A stretch of DNA of 64,000 bases from positions 1,258,501 through 1,322,500 of the forward strand of contig NZ_CP031842.1 of NCBI RefSeq assembly GCF_003441615.1, in the 5' to 3' direction. Each line of letters opens with the position of its first letter. The stretch's first letter is position 1. The notes under the pieces were generated by a model. That model searched no databases, was not told the origin of the DNA, and was given only the letters and a program-made list of their open reading frames with translations. Below, in pieces: positions 1 to 7,541 of the stretch. Both the position numbers and the translations under genes were made by a program. The stretch is from Dechloromonas sp. HYN0024 (GTDB lineage Bacteria > Pseudomonadota > Gammaproteobacteria > Burkholderiales > Rhodocyclaceae).

Positions 1-69
1 CGGGGCTGGCGGTGCGGCAAAGGCAATGCCTGCCGTGAGCAAGCTGATCAAAAGCAGTGATGCTTTCAT
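1..69 (-). CDS. Exported protein, N-terminal fragment cut by window edge
   Basis: Only the first 23 codons are present. They read leftward from an ATG at 69 and encode a Lys-containing start, a hydrophobic stretch of Leu, Ile and Ala, and an AFA-A type signal peptidase site followed by Pro and Ala. This is a clear signal peptide. The gene follows nosZ and the small cytochrome c on the same strand, so it is probably another periplasmic or membrane component of the nos cluster, such as a further cytochrome c. The mature protein is outside the window, so no function is assigned. Confidence 0.55.
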   Translation of the reverse strand, partial: MKASLLLISLLTAGIAFAAPPAP

Positions 70-180
70 GTTTGGTTTCCTTTTATGGCAGGTGATTCGG
101 AACGCTGAAAGCATTGTTTCACTGCGCATATCAGCGTTCTTTGATGTTGGTCAGAAGCGGGAAAAACCGGCTTCTCCTGT

Positions 181-489
181 TTATTTCAGTTTCGACAGGT
201 ATTCCGAGATGGCCTTGATCTCCTCGTCATTGACGAGGTGCAGGACGCCCTTCATGGCGGCCGTCTGGCCGTTGTTGCGGGCACCGCTCTTGATGTCCTT
301 GATCTGCTGTTCCGAGTAGGCGGCGTTCTGGCCGGCCACCTTCGGGTAATTCGGCATCAGCGGCTTGTCGCCCTTCGGGCCGTGGCAGGCGTTGCAGGTC
401 TTTTCGGCATAGAGTTTTGCGCCATCAAGTGCGGCGAAGGCCGGGGTGGTGATGAGCCCGGCGGCGAGCAAAGTCATTACAAATTTCAT
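181..489 (-). CDS. Small periplasmic c-type cytochrome of the nos cluster
   Basis: The 102-residue protein has a signal peptide (about residues 1-19, ending AFA-A) and a single heme-binding CNACH motif near residue 33. A Met in AAMKGV near residue 78 is a plausible distal ligand, giving a cytochrome c553/c-551-like class I domain. The start is preceded by a strong AAGGAGG site. It lies 85 bases downstream of nosZ on the same strand, separated by a perfect hairpin. Clade II nos clusters commonly carry such cytochromes, and a role in delivering electrons to NosZ from the quinol side is the likely one. The class is clear; the electron partner is inferred. Confidence 0.88.
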   Translation of the reverse strand: MKFVMTLLAAGLITTPAFAALDGAKLYAEKTCNACHGPKGDKPLMPNYPKVAGQNAAYSEQQIKDIKSGARNNGQTAAMKGVLHLVNDEEIKAISEYLSKLK

Positions 490-513
490 GGGTATTCCCT
501 CCTTAATGTGAAA

Positions 514-540
514 CGGGGAACAGATTGGCTCTGTTCCCCG
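514..540 (-). repeat. Intercistronic stem-loop between nosZ and the cytochrome c gene
   Basis: Perfect 10-bp arms (CGGGGAACAG and its complement) flank a 7-base loop. In the nosZ transcript the stem follows the nosZ stop by about 33 bases and ends only three T residues before the next gene's leader. It therefore looks like a weak attenuator or an mRNA-stabilising or processing hairpin rather than a full terminator. A role in raising nosZ expression over the downstream genes is inference. Confidence 0.6.
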
Positions 541-573
541 CTGAATGCCTTAAGTCAGATCAAGACTTTTGGC

Positions 574-2856
574 TTACTTGACCTTCTTGGCGCCGTTCTG
601 CTCAAGGTAGGTCTTGGCGCGCAGGCCGATGTCGGCGGCCTTGACCTGGTATTGCCAGACTTGCTCGGCCCACAGGTTAGCCTGGTCCCAATCCTTCTTG
701 GCCGCTGCGGCTTCGTGCTTGGCCTTGGCTTCCTTGATCTTGCCGAGTTGGTCGGTAGCGTCGTCAACCATGTTCACGACATCTGGGAAGTCCTTGAAGT
801 TGACGCTGGTGATGTAGCCAACGACGGAATCAATGACAACCTGGGTATCAACGACCTTCTTCACCGTGGCCTTGTAGTCGGCTTCGGTATAGACGGCCTT
901 GGCCGCTTCACTCTTGCCCGGCTTCCAGCCCTTCGGCTTGACCAGTAGGTAACCCTGCATTTCAAGGTGGAGGGCGGAGCAGAACTCGGTGCAGTAGTAC
1001 GGATACACCCCTTCCTTGTCAGCCTTGAACTTGACGGTCACCGTCTTGCCCGGCTCAACCGAAGCGTGCACGTTCATGGTCGACACGGTAAAGCCGTGGG
1101 TTTCATCCTGGGCGCGTTCGAGGTTGGTCAGGTGGATGGTCACTTCGTCGCCAACTTCGGCTTCGATGGTTTCCGGCGTGATGTGCGAACGGATCAGCGT
1201 ACCCTTGACCTCGATCTTGTTGCCCTTCTTGGTGGTGACTTCCTCACCGGCACGGACGGCACCCGGATGGGGCTTGTCGGTACGGGAGTCGGTGCCGACC
1301 TTGTAGCGGACGCCCGGCTTCAGCTTGGTGGCGTCGATAGCCACGGCGTAGTGCGGCTCACCGAGCGGCAGCGGCATGTCGTACAACAGTTGCATCTTGT
1401 CGTTCGAAATGTCGATCAGCTGGTGGTTTTGCGGGTGCAGCGGGCCGACCGGGACAAAGCGGTCAATCGCCAGCTTGTTGAGGGCGACCAGGTAGCGGCC
1501 CTTCGGATCGACGGAATCACCTTCCATGGTCATCAGGTGACCGATGTTGTAATGCACGGAGATTTTGTCGAGCACCTTGCCGTCACAGTAGTTCCACTTG
1601 GCAACCTGGGAGTCGACGTAGAGCGAGGTGTAGGCGATGCAGGATTTCGAGTCGTACTGTGTGTGCAGGGGGCCGAGGCCAAGCTGAACCTGCTTGTCCA
1701 GCGCGTCCTTCATGGCGATCACGGGAATGCCGTAGGGGTCCTTGGATTCGAAATTGCCGGCCTTGATTGCGGCCTGGATCTTGTCGAAGGAATAGACGGA
1801 AACGTGCGTGTCGAGCTTGCCGGCGACGATCAGGCGGGTGCCGTCGGGGGTCACGTCAACGCCGTGCGGCGATTTCGGTTCCGGCACCAGGAAGAGAATG
1901 CCTTCCTTGATCGCCGTTTCCATCATCAGCACCTTGTGGCCGTTGATGACCTTGGCCTTGCCGGCGGCAACCAGTTCGGCCGCCTTCTTCCAGTTGATCA
2001 CGTGCAGATAGTCGGTGTCCTTGGCGGAGCAACCGGCTTCATACGGCGGACGGCCCTTTTCGATGCCGCCGACGTAACGCTCGGAACAGAAGGAGTTGGT
2101 GAAGGACCAGCCGTCAGACGGGCCTTTGCCGGCGTCCGACAAGTCCTGCGAGTAGGGCGGCAGTTCGATCGAGAAGGACTGCTTCGGATCGATGCGGCCT
2201 TCCTTGCGGTCGAACTTCCAGTAGGTCACGCCACCGCGATACTTCTCGTTGAAGTCTTCGAGCGGGTAGAACTTCTTGTTTTCGAGCGGTGCGGCGTACT
2301 GGGCGGCTTCGATGACGTATTCGGTATTCGGCGTGACGAAGGCGCCACCGTGTTCCGACTTGTAGATCGGGTTGACCACGATCTGCTTGGTTTCGAAGTC
2401 ACGAAGGTCGATCACGGCGAGACGCGGGTTGGCCTTGTCATTGATGAACAGGAACTGACCGTCGTACTTGCCCTGGGTTTCAGAAATGGCCGGGTGGTGC
2501 GTGTCGCCCCAGTTGATTTCCTTGCCGTCGATGTTGCCCTGGCGCAGCACGGCCTTCGAGTTTTCGTCGAAGCCATAGCCCTGCCACGGTTCCGGCGTAA
2601 ATACGCCGATGTACTTGAGGATGCGCATGGACGGAATGCCATACACAATGATCTGGCCCGATTGTCCGCCCGAACTGAAGACGACGAATTCGTCGCGCTT
2701 GCCGGTCGGGACGTAGGTCTTGGACGCGGCGAGCAGATCCTGCTGGCTCAGACCACGACGCTTCATCACGTCCTGCAGCGATTCGGCCGACCAGGCCGTG
2801 GCTGCGAAACCGGCGGCGAGAAGCAGCGCGGTGGTTTTGACTACAAATCTTTTCAT
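574..2856 (-). CDS. nosZ: Nitrous oxide reductase, clade II (Sec-exported)
   Basis: This is the periplasmic copper enzyme reducing N2O to N2. The 760-residue product starts at the ATG at 2856, which has a GGAGA site; in-frame starts further upstream lack one. The signal peptide begins MKRF and lacks a twin-arginine motif, so it is Sec type, the hallmark of clade II (atypical) NosZ. The seven-bladed propeller carries the expected CuZ histidine segments: DTHHPAIS, SEHGG, SPHGVDVTPDG, GLGPLHTQYD, YNIGHL and GEPHYA. The C-terminal cupredoxin domain has the CuA ligands HGFTV and CTEFCSALHLEM. Beyond the CuA domain is a Lys/Ala-rich helical tail of about 100 residues. It is first in an operon with a cytochrome c and divergent from a copper-delivery operon. 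A RegA-like box lies 74-90 bases upstream. Confidence 0.97.
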   Translation of the reverse strand: MKRFVVKTTALLLAAGFAATAWSAESLQDVMKRRGLSQQDLLAASKTYVPTGKRDEFVVFSSGGQSGQIIVYGIPSMRILKYIGVFTPEPWQGYGFDENSKAVLRQGNIDGKEINWGDTHHPAISETQGKYDGQFLFINDKANPRLAVIDLRDFETKQIVVNPIYKSEHGGAFVTPNTEYVIEAAQYAAPLENKKFYPLEDFNEKYRGGVTYWKFDRKEGRIDPKQSFSIELPPYSQDLSDAGKGPSDGWSFTNSFCSERYVGGIEKGRPPYEAGCSAKDTDYLHVINWKKAAELVAAGKAKVINGHKVLMMETAIKEGILFLVPEPKSPHGVDVTPDGTRLIVAGKLDTHVSVYSFDKIQAAIKAGNFESKDPYGIPVIAMKDALDKQVQLGLGPLHTQYDSKSCIAYTSLYVDSQVAKWNYCDGKVLDKISVHYNIGHLMTMEGDSVDPKGRYLVALNKLAIDRFVPVGPLHPQNHQLIDISNDKMQLLYDMPLPLGEPHYAVAIDATKLKPGVRYKVGTDSRTDKPHPGAVRAGEEVTTKKGNKIEVKGTLIRSHITPETIEAEVGDEVTIHLTNLERAQDETHGFTVSTMNVHASVEPGKTVTVKFKADKEGVYPYYCTEFCSALHLEMQGYLLVKPKGWKPGKSEAAKAVYTEADYKATVKKVVDTQVVIDSVVGYITSVNFKDFPDVVNMVDDATDQLGKIKEAKAKHEAAAAKKDWDQANLWAEQVWQYQVKAADIGLRAKTYLEQNGAKKVK

Positions 2857-2929
2857 CTTGATTTCTCCCATGAGCATCAGAAGCAAAAAAACTTCCATTC
2901 CCCCATTGCCGCCTGCAACATGGCTACGC

Positions 2930-2946
2930 TGCGACAATTTGCCGCA
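2930..2946. promoter_or_regulatory. Putative RegA/RegR-type binding site upstream of nosZ
   Basis: The 17-mer TGCGACAATTTGCCGCA has imperfect 6-bp inverted arms (5 of 6 pairs) around AATTT. It matches the 17-mer at 8845-8861 beside regBA at 15 of 17 positions. It also fits the Bradyrhizobium RegR core as I recall it (GNG-R-C-R-TT-NN-GNCGC) with one mismatch. It sits 74 bases upstream of the nosZ ATG and about 110 bases upstream of the divergent gene at 3056. A second imperfect dyad, CACACT...AGTGTG, lies beside it at 2945-2969. Binding is inferred. Confidence 0.55.
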
Positions 2947-3055
2947 CACTGTATTCTTCGCAGAGTGTGAAAGAATTGATGTCTGCTAAATCCAAACAGA
3001 TGCATTCGGCGAAAATGCAGGGATTCCGATTGGCTCGAACCCCAGAAGCAAACTA

Positions 3056-3529
3056 GTGAACAAGAAAATACTGATCGATGTCATAGGCCTGGAGCTGATC
3101 GCGCTGATTGTCGTCGTTGGCTACAAACTCTCGCCGATGCTCTTGCCCAAGGCGGATGTCACGGTGCAGCCCGACCCCGTCTGCAGTCTGCAGCGGCAAG
3201 CCTGCAGCGTTGCCCTGCCATCTGGCGGTACGGTCAGTCTGGCGATGGGCACGCGCCCGGTGCCGCTGGTCAAGCCATTTGAAGTGGAGGTCACGACCAC
3301 CGGTTTTTCGCCGACCCGTGTTGAAGTTGATTTCGCCGGTACCGAGATGAACATGGGCCTGAACCGGCCTCTGCTGGCTGATCGCGGCGCAGGTCGCCAT
3401 GTTGCCGAGGTGACTTTGCCGGTCTGCATCACCGGGCAAATGGATTGGCAGGCGACCGTCCTGATCGAAACAGGTAGCGAGCGGGTAGCAATTCCGTACC
3501 GCTTTTCGACCGTGGAGCACAATCACTGA
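3056..3529 (+). CDS. Membrane-anchored YtkA/FixH-like protein of the copper operon
   Basis: The 157-residue protein starts with GTG at 3056, has one N-terminal membrane segment (about residues 5-28) and a periplasmic beta-rich domain. The pattern MNMG...G...LPVC..GQMDWQA near residues 93-130 resembles the YtkA/FixH-like domain found beside copper-handling proteins. Two Cys sit near the start of the mature domain (VCSLQRQAC) and there is a C-terminal HNH. The gene overlaps SCO1 by one base (TGATG) and is followed by PCuAC, so a role in copper-site assembly for NosZ or an oxidase is likely. The domain assignment is by eye. Confidence 0.6.
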   Translation: MNKKILIDVIGLELIALIVVVGYKLSPMLLPKADVTVQPDPVCSLQRQACSVALPSGGTVSLAMGTRPVPLVKPFEVEVTTTGFSPTRVEVDFAGTEMNMGLNRPLLADRGAGRHVAEVTLPVCITGQMDWQATVLIETGSERVAIPYRFSTVEHNH

Positions 3530-4131
3530 TGTCCGAACGCATCCTGATTTTCATTGCCGCCACGCTGGCCTTGCTGATTGCCGGGGTAGCCCTGATGTGG
3601 CAGCCGGAAATGCCGGAAAGGCCCTTGCCCAGTGCGGCGATTGCGGCCGGCGGCGATTTCACGCTGCAGTCAGCGAGCGGGCCGGTTTCACTGAGTGATT
3701 TTCGCGGCAAACTCGTGCTCCTCTATTTTGGCTATACCTATTGCCCGGATGTCTGTCCGACCTCCCTGGCGGCTACGGCAGAAGGGCTCAAGCAACTTAA
3801 GCCCGAGGAAGTGGCGAGGGTGGCGATGATTTTTGTGTCGGTTGATCCGAAACGCGATACGCCGGAGCGTTTGAAGGAATACGCCGAGTTTTTCCACCCG
3901 GCCATGGTCGGGGCGACCGGAGCGCCTGAAGTCATTGCTGAGATTGCCAAGCGTTATGGCGTTTTTTACGCCGAACAGAAAGTTGAAACGTCGGGTGGTG
4001 GTTATGTCGTTGATCACTCGTCCGACACCTTCATTGTTGGCACGGATGGCCAACTGGTTGGCAAGATGGTCCATGCCACGCCACCCGATCAGGTGGTCGT
4101 CGCGATTCGCAAGTATCTGAAAATAAACTGA
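3529..4131 (+). CDS. SCO1/SenC/PrrC family copper chaperone
   Basis: This 200-residue thioredoxin-fold protein is anchored by an N-terminal membrane helix (about residues 5-24). It carries the SCO copper site: CPDVCPTS (CxxxC) near residue 75 and the distant His in VDHSSDTF near residue 162. SCO proteins deliver or reduce copper for CuA centres. NosZ also has a CuA centre and lies divergently a few hundred bases away, so both cytochrome oxidase and NosZ are possible clients. The start overlaps the preceding stop. PCuAC follows 13 bases downstream. Confidence 0.93.
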   Translation: MSERILIFIAATLALLIAGVALMWQPEMPERPLPSAAIAAGGDFTLQSASGPVSLSDFRGKLVLLYFGYTYCPDVCPTSLAATAEGLKQLKPEEVARVAMIFVSVDPKRDTPERLKEYAEFFHPAMVGATGAPEVIAEIAKRYGVFYAEQKVETSGGGYVVDHSSDTFIVGTDGQLVGKMVHATPPDQVVVAIRKYLKIN

Positions 4132-4144
4132 TGGAGAAAGACGC

Positions 4145-4609
4145 ATGAAGCACTTGTCCCTGCTCGCAGTTGGCCTGATGTTCTCGGCCGGCGTTCTGGC
4201 CGGCGTTGCCGACCAGATTTCGGTTCAGGACGCCTACGTCCGGCTGGCCCCCCCCAATGCACCGGCGACTGGCGCCTTCATGGTGATCAGGAACAATGGC
4301 GACAAGGACGCCAAGGTGCTCAGGGCAGATAACCCGGCCTCCAAAATTACCGAGCTTCATACCCATCTCAATGAAGGTGGCGTCATGAAAATGCGGCCGG
4401 TTGCCAGTATTGAGGTCAAGGCCAAGGGTGAAGCCGTGCTCAAGCCGGGCGGCCTGCACGTCATGATGATCGACCTCAAGGCAGCGATGAAGGAAGGCGA
4501 TGTCGTGCCGATTACCCTGAGTTTCGATGATGGCAGCAGCAAGCAGGTGGATGCCCGGGTCGTCCGCCCGATGGCGGCTGGCATGCCGGCGATGGAGCAC
4601 AAGCACTAA
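4145..4609 (+). CDS. Periplasmic copper chaperone PCuAC
   Basis: The 154-residue protein has a signal peptide ending LAG. The PCuAC (DUF461) copper(I)-binding pattern is complete: His in ELHTH, Met in VMKMR, and the C-terminal HVMM. A His/Met-rich tail (MPAMEHKH) may bind extra copper. PCuAC passes Cu(I) to SCO1 or directly to CuA sites, which fits its position as third gene of the YtkA-like/SCO1/PCuAC operon. A GGAGAAAGACGC ribosome site precedes the ATG. Confidence 0.93.
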   Translation: MKHLSLLAVGLMFSAGVLAGVADQISVQDAYVRLAPPNAPATGAFMVIRNNGDKDAKVLRADNPASKITELHTHLNEGGVMKMRPVASIEVKAKGEAVLKPGGLHVMMIDLKAAMKEGDVVPITLSFDDGSSKQVDARVVRPMAAGMPAMEHKH

Positions 4610-4669
4610 GGCTGGTGGTCGGGCGGTGTACCCGGCGAGGCTTGCCGAATGGGGGCTGCCGTTGGTGTA

Positions 4670-4714
4670 GCAACCAGTGACGCTCGATTGCTCGGAGCGA
4701 GTTGACCTGGTTGC
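4670..4714. terminator. Imperfect stem-loop between convergent genes
   Basis: The outer arms GCAACCAG (4670-4677) and CTGGTTGC (4707-4714) are perfect complements. The inner arms CGCTC/GAGCG enclose a 9-base loop. It sits exactly between the PCuAC operon and the convergent hemerythrin gene, touching the latter's stop codon. There is no T-tract, so a bidirectional terminator role is only plausible. Confidence 0.35.
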
Positions 4715-5152
4715 TTAGGATGCTGCCTTTTTCTCCCTGAGAAAGGTGGCCAGTTTCTGGTCGGTATTCATGATGTGATTGACCAGCCAGCTGTTGAGAA
4801 AGCCGAGCAGGTCCTCGACTGAAACCGGGTGGCCGGCGCGCAGGGCATCGCGGACGGAGATCACCTGGGCAGAAAAATCGCGATGCTGCTTCTGGTGCAA
4901 CTCGGCGTCGGCTGTGCTGGCCTCGGCATAGCCGAACTCAAGCATCATGTCCTCTTCGGTTTCGAAGTGATAGATGGCGTAGCCGAGAAGATCCTTGGTG
5001 ATCTGCTCAATCAGCTTGAGGTCGGGAAATTCGCGCAGCTTGTGTTTGGCGTCATTGATGGCGCTCACGAGATAGCGATGCTGCCGGTCGATTTCCGGGA
5101 TGCCGGTGACCAACTGGTCGGTCCATTCGATGTCAGCGAAAACGCTACTCAT
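4715..5152 (-). CDS. Bacteriohemerythrin
   Basis: The 145-residue single-domain protein binds a diiron site that reversibly holds O2. The ligand pattern is complete: His in DRQHR, HFETEE (His and Glu), HQKQH (two His) and HIMNTD (His and Asp). The ATG at 5152 is preceded by CAGGAG. It overlaps the end of the upstream PAS-GGDEF-EAL gene by 8 bases, so the two are co-transcribed. This suggests O2 storage or sensing tied to c-di-GMP signalling. Its function in this organism is inferred from the family. Confidence 0.93.
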   Translation of the reverse strand: MSSVFADIEWTDQLVTGIPEIDRQHRYLVSAINDAKHKLREFPDLKLIEQITKDLLGYAIYHFETEEDMMLEFGYAEASTADAELHQKQHRDFSAQVISVRDALRAGHPVSVEDLLGFLNSWLVNHIMNTDQKLATFLREKKAAS

Positions 5153-6881
5153 GCCTTGCTCCTGACGCATTGGAAGAAAAACTTGCCAGCCACTCTTCAA
5201 GTTCGGGCGCCAGCAATGGAGAGCTGATTTGATTGCCTTGCATGAAATCGCAAGAGAGTTGACTCAACACGCAGCGATGATCCTCGTTGGCAACACCGAC
5301 CGCCGTGACGCTCAGACCGAACGCCTGACAAAGGCCGACGATACCCTCGACCAGACTGGCAGCGCTTCGGTCATAGGGCATGTCATTGATCAGGGTACGA
5401 TAGATTTTCACGCCGTCAAGATCGAGGCTGCGCAATGATTTGAGGGCGGAGTCGCGAGCGCCGAATTGGTCGAGGTGAAAGTTTGCGCCCAACGCGCGGC
5501 AACTGCGGATGGCCGTTTGCGCCGACTCGAGGGCCTTGCCCGTCGTCGGTTCGGCGATGTCAAGGATCAGGCGGCCGGACGGCATGTCAGGCCAGGTTTC
5601 GGCAATCATCCGGGCGAGTGCGGCGGGAAAGCCGGGATGCTGCAGTTGCCGGGCAAAGAGATTGATGTTGACGTCCAGATCCAGGCCGCGCTGATGCCAG
5701 GCATGGCATTGCCGCAAGGCTTCGCGAATCACCCATTCGCCGAGTTCGAGAGCGGCGCTGTTGTCCTCGATGAGCGGAATGAACTCACCCGGCAGCAGGC
5801 AGCCAAGTACCGGATGGTTCCAGCGGATCAGCGCTTCAACGCCAACAATTCTGCCGCTCCTGACGTCGAGTGTGGGCTGGTATTGCAGCTCGAACTGCCC
5901 CGTTCGCATGGCGCGGGAAACCCGGAGCAAGGTGTCCTGGCGAGCTTCCAGGCGTTGTTCCATGCGCGCATCGAACATGCAGTAGCTGTTCTTGCCAGCC
6001 CGTTTGGCGGCGTACATGGCATGGTCGGCATGGCGGATCAGGGTTTCGCCATCGCTGTCGTCGTCGGGGAAAATGGTCACGCCAATACTGGCGCTGACCT
6101 GGATCTGCGCGCCGGCCACCGGTGTGCACGGCTCGGCAATCACCTTGAGCAATCGCTCGATGGTCTGGTAGCACTCATCTTCGCTGTCAATGACGGAAAG
6201 CAGTACGATGAATTCATCGCCACCAATGCGGGCGACGGTGTCGGCGCTGCGCAAGGAGGCCTGCATGCGCCGGGCGATTTCGATGAGCAGGGCATCGCCC
6301 GCATCGTGACCGAGACTGTCATTGACGTGTTTGAAACCGTCCAGGTCGATGAAGCAGATGGCCAGCAGGCTATCGGTTCGCCGGTTGGCGGCGATGATCT
6401 GTTCGAGCCGGTCCATTAGCAGCAGGCGGTTGGGAAGGCCGGTCAGGGCATCGAAGTGGGCGAATTGATGGACTTGTTCTCTGGCCTGGCTGGCGCAGGT
6501 GTAGTTGGTGATGATGGCGAGGTAGCCATGGTCGGAGCCGGACCAGGTCCCGGCATCGGCGATCGAGATCTGCTCAGTGTATGGCGATCCATCCGGCCGG
6601 CGCAGACTGATTTCACCGTTCCAGTAGCCGGTTGTACGGAGAGCGGTAGCTACGGCGCGGCACGTGGCCTCATCATGCTGACCGAAAAAACTGGCGAAAA
6701 TATCCTGGCCGATCAGCGCATCGCCAGGGCAGGCAGCGATGGTACAGGCCAGGGCATTGGCTTCGCGAATCCGCAGATCCTTATCGAGGCACAGCAAGCC
6801 AACCTGGGCCAGATTGAACTTGTCGAGAAGCTGTCCCTGGGTCCCGGGTGGGTTTCTGCTGAGAAGGTGGTCACTATGCAT
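5145..6881 (-). CDS. PAS-GGDEF-EAL protein with a degenerate EAL domain
   Basis: The 578-residue cytoplasmic protein has a PAS domain (about 20-130) and a GGDEF domain with intact GGDEF at 220-224 and an RxxD inhibitory site (RSAD, 211-214). An EAL domain follows at about 315-570. The cyclase half looks active. The EAL half keeps the EAL motif (349-351) and the Lys at 492, but several metal and catalytic positions are changed: Asp for Glu at 441, DQ for DD at 471-472, IY for ID at 493-494, and Val for Glu at 528. It is therefore probably a c-di-GMP-binding or inactive phosphodiesterase domain. It is co-transcribed with bacteriohemerythrin; there is no membrane segment. Confidence 0.9.
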   Translation of the reverse strand: MHSDHLLSRNPPGTQGQLLDKFNLAQVGLLCLDKDLRIREANALACTIAACPGDALIGQDIFASFFGQHDEATCRAVATALRTTGYWNGEISLRRPDGSPYTEQISIADAGTWSGSDHGYLAIITNYTCASQAREQVHQFAHFDALTGLPNRLLLMDRLEQIIAANRRTDSLLAICFIDLDGFKHVNDSLGHDAGDALLIEIARRMQASLRSADTVARIGGDEFIVLLSVIDSEDECYQTIERLLKVIAEPCTPVAGAQIQVSASIGVTIFPDDDSDGETLIRHADHAMYAAKRAGKNSYCMFDARMEQRLEARQDTLLRVSRAMRTGQFELQYQPTLDVRSGRIVGVEALIRWNHPVLGCLLPGEFIPLIEDNSAALELGEWVIREALRQCHAWHQRGLDLDVNINLFARQLQHPGFPAALARMIAETWPDMPSGRLILDIAEPTTGKALESAQTAIRSCRALGANFHLDQFGARDSALKSLRSLDLDGVKIYRTLINDMPYDRSAASLVEGIVGLCQAFGLSVTAVGVANEDHRCVLSQLSCDFMQGNQISSPLLAPELEEWLASFSSNASGARHE

Positions 6882-6981
6882 TGATGACGGATGGTTCGAA
6901 GATATACCGCAGGCGCCATGTGAAAAGGATTTTCTGCCAGCATATCGGAAACCAGCCGTAAAAACTAACCATAAAGTACTA

Positions 6982-6998
6982 GCCCGGCCAAGCCGGGC
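6982..6998 (-). terminator. Possible terminator hairpin after regA
   Basis: A perfect 7-bp stem GCCCGGC...GCCGGGC with a 3-base loop lies 10 bases past the regA stop, in the direction of regBA transcription. The following bases (TAGTACTTTATGG) form only a broken T-tract, so termination strength is doubtful. Confidence 0.4.
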
Positions 6999-7007
6999 GC
7001 GCTTGTC

Positions 7008-7541
7008 TCAGGTTTTGACCGGGCGCTTTGAAAGTTTGCGCTGCAGCGTACGGCGGTGCATTTTCAGGGCGCGTGCCGTGGCTGAAACATTGCCATCGTT
7101 TTCGTGGAGGACGCGCTGGATGTGTTCCCATTCAAGACGGTCGACTGACAGCGGCTCATCGGACGCGGGCAACTCGAAATCGGGGCCATCTTCATCGTCG
7201 AAGGCACTCAGGATGGCTTCTATTTCGACCGGTTTGGCCAGGTACTGGATGGCGCCGAGTTTCACCGCATCGACGGCTGTGGCAATGCTGGCGTAGCCGG
7301 TCAGGACAACGATGCGGCAGGCCGGGTTGATGGCAAGTAATTGTGGGATCAGGGCCAGCCCGGAACTGCCGTTGAGATTAAGATCGAGGACGATGCGTTC
7401 AGCCCCGGTTTCTCGCGCGGCAGCCAGGGCCGACGCGGGATCGAGCACGCCGTGGGCGGGATGGCCGTGTCGCTCAAGCGTGCGGACGAGGATGGCGTTG
7501 AAGCTCGGGTCATCGTCAATGATCAGTGTCGGTTCGTTCAT
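7008..7541 (-). CDS. regA: Redox response regulator, RegA/PrrA/ActR family
   Basis: The 177-residue protein has an N-terminal receiver with acidic residues DDD at 9-11, phospho-acceptor Asp53 and Lys in LAKP. The C-terminal Fis-type helix-turn-helix (about 130-177) contains NVSATARALKMHRRTLQRKL, typical of RegA. The family activates or represses photosynthesis, respiration, denitrification and CO2 or N2 fixation genes under low oxygen. It overlaps regB by four bases (ATGA), so the pair is translationally coupled. RegA-like boxes are seen upstream of regB and of nosZ. Confidence 0.93.
   Translation of the reverse strand: MNEPTLIIDDDPSFNAILVRTLERHGHPAHGVLDPASALAAARETGAERIVLDLNLNGSSGLALIPQLLAINPACRIVVLTGYASIATAVDAVKLGAIQYLAKPVEIEAILSAFDDEDGPDFELPASDEPLSVDRLEWEHIQRVLHENDGNVSATARALKMHRRTLQRKLSKRPVKT

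Noticed and set aside
967..2970. Long open frame on the plus strand opposite nosZ (about 670 codons)
   Set aside because: It is exactly antisense to nosZ, has no family likeness and reflects the codon-position GC bias of nosZ. Similar shadows occur opposite the RND permease (23836-25176) and nifJ (42413-43747).
2976..2989. FNR/Anr-like box upstream of nosZ
   Set aside because: Only the left half-site TTGAT is present; the right half (GCTAA) does not match ATCAA, so no FNR site is called.
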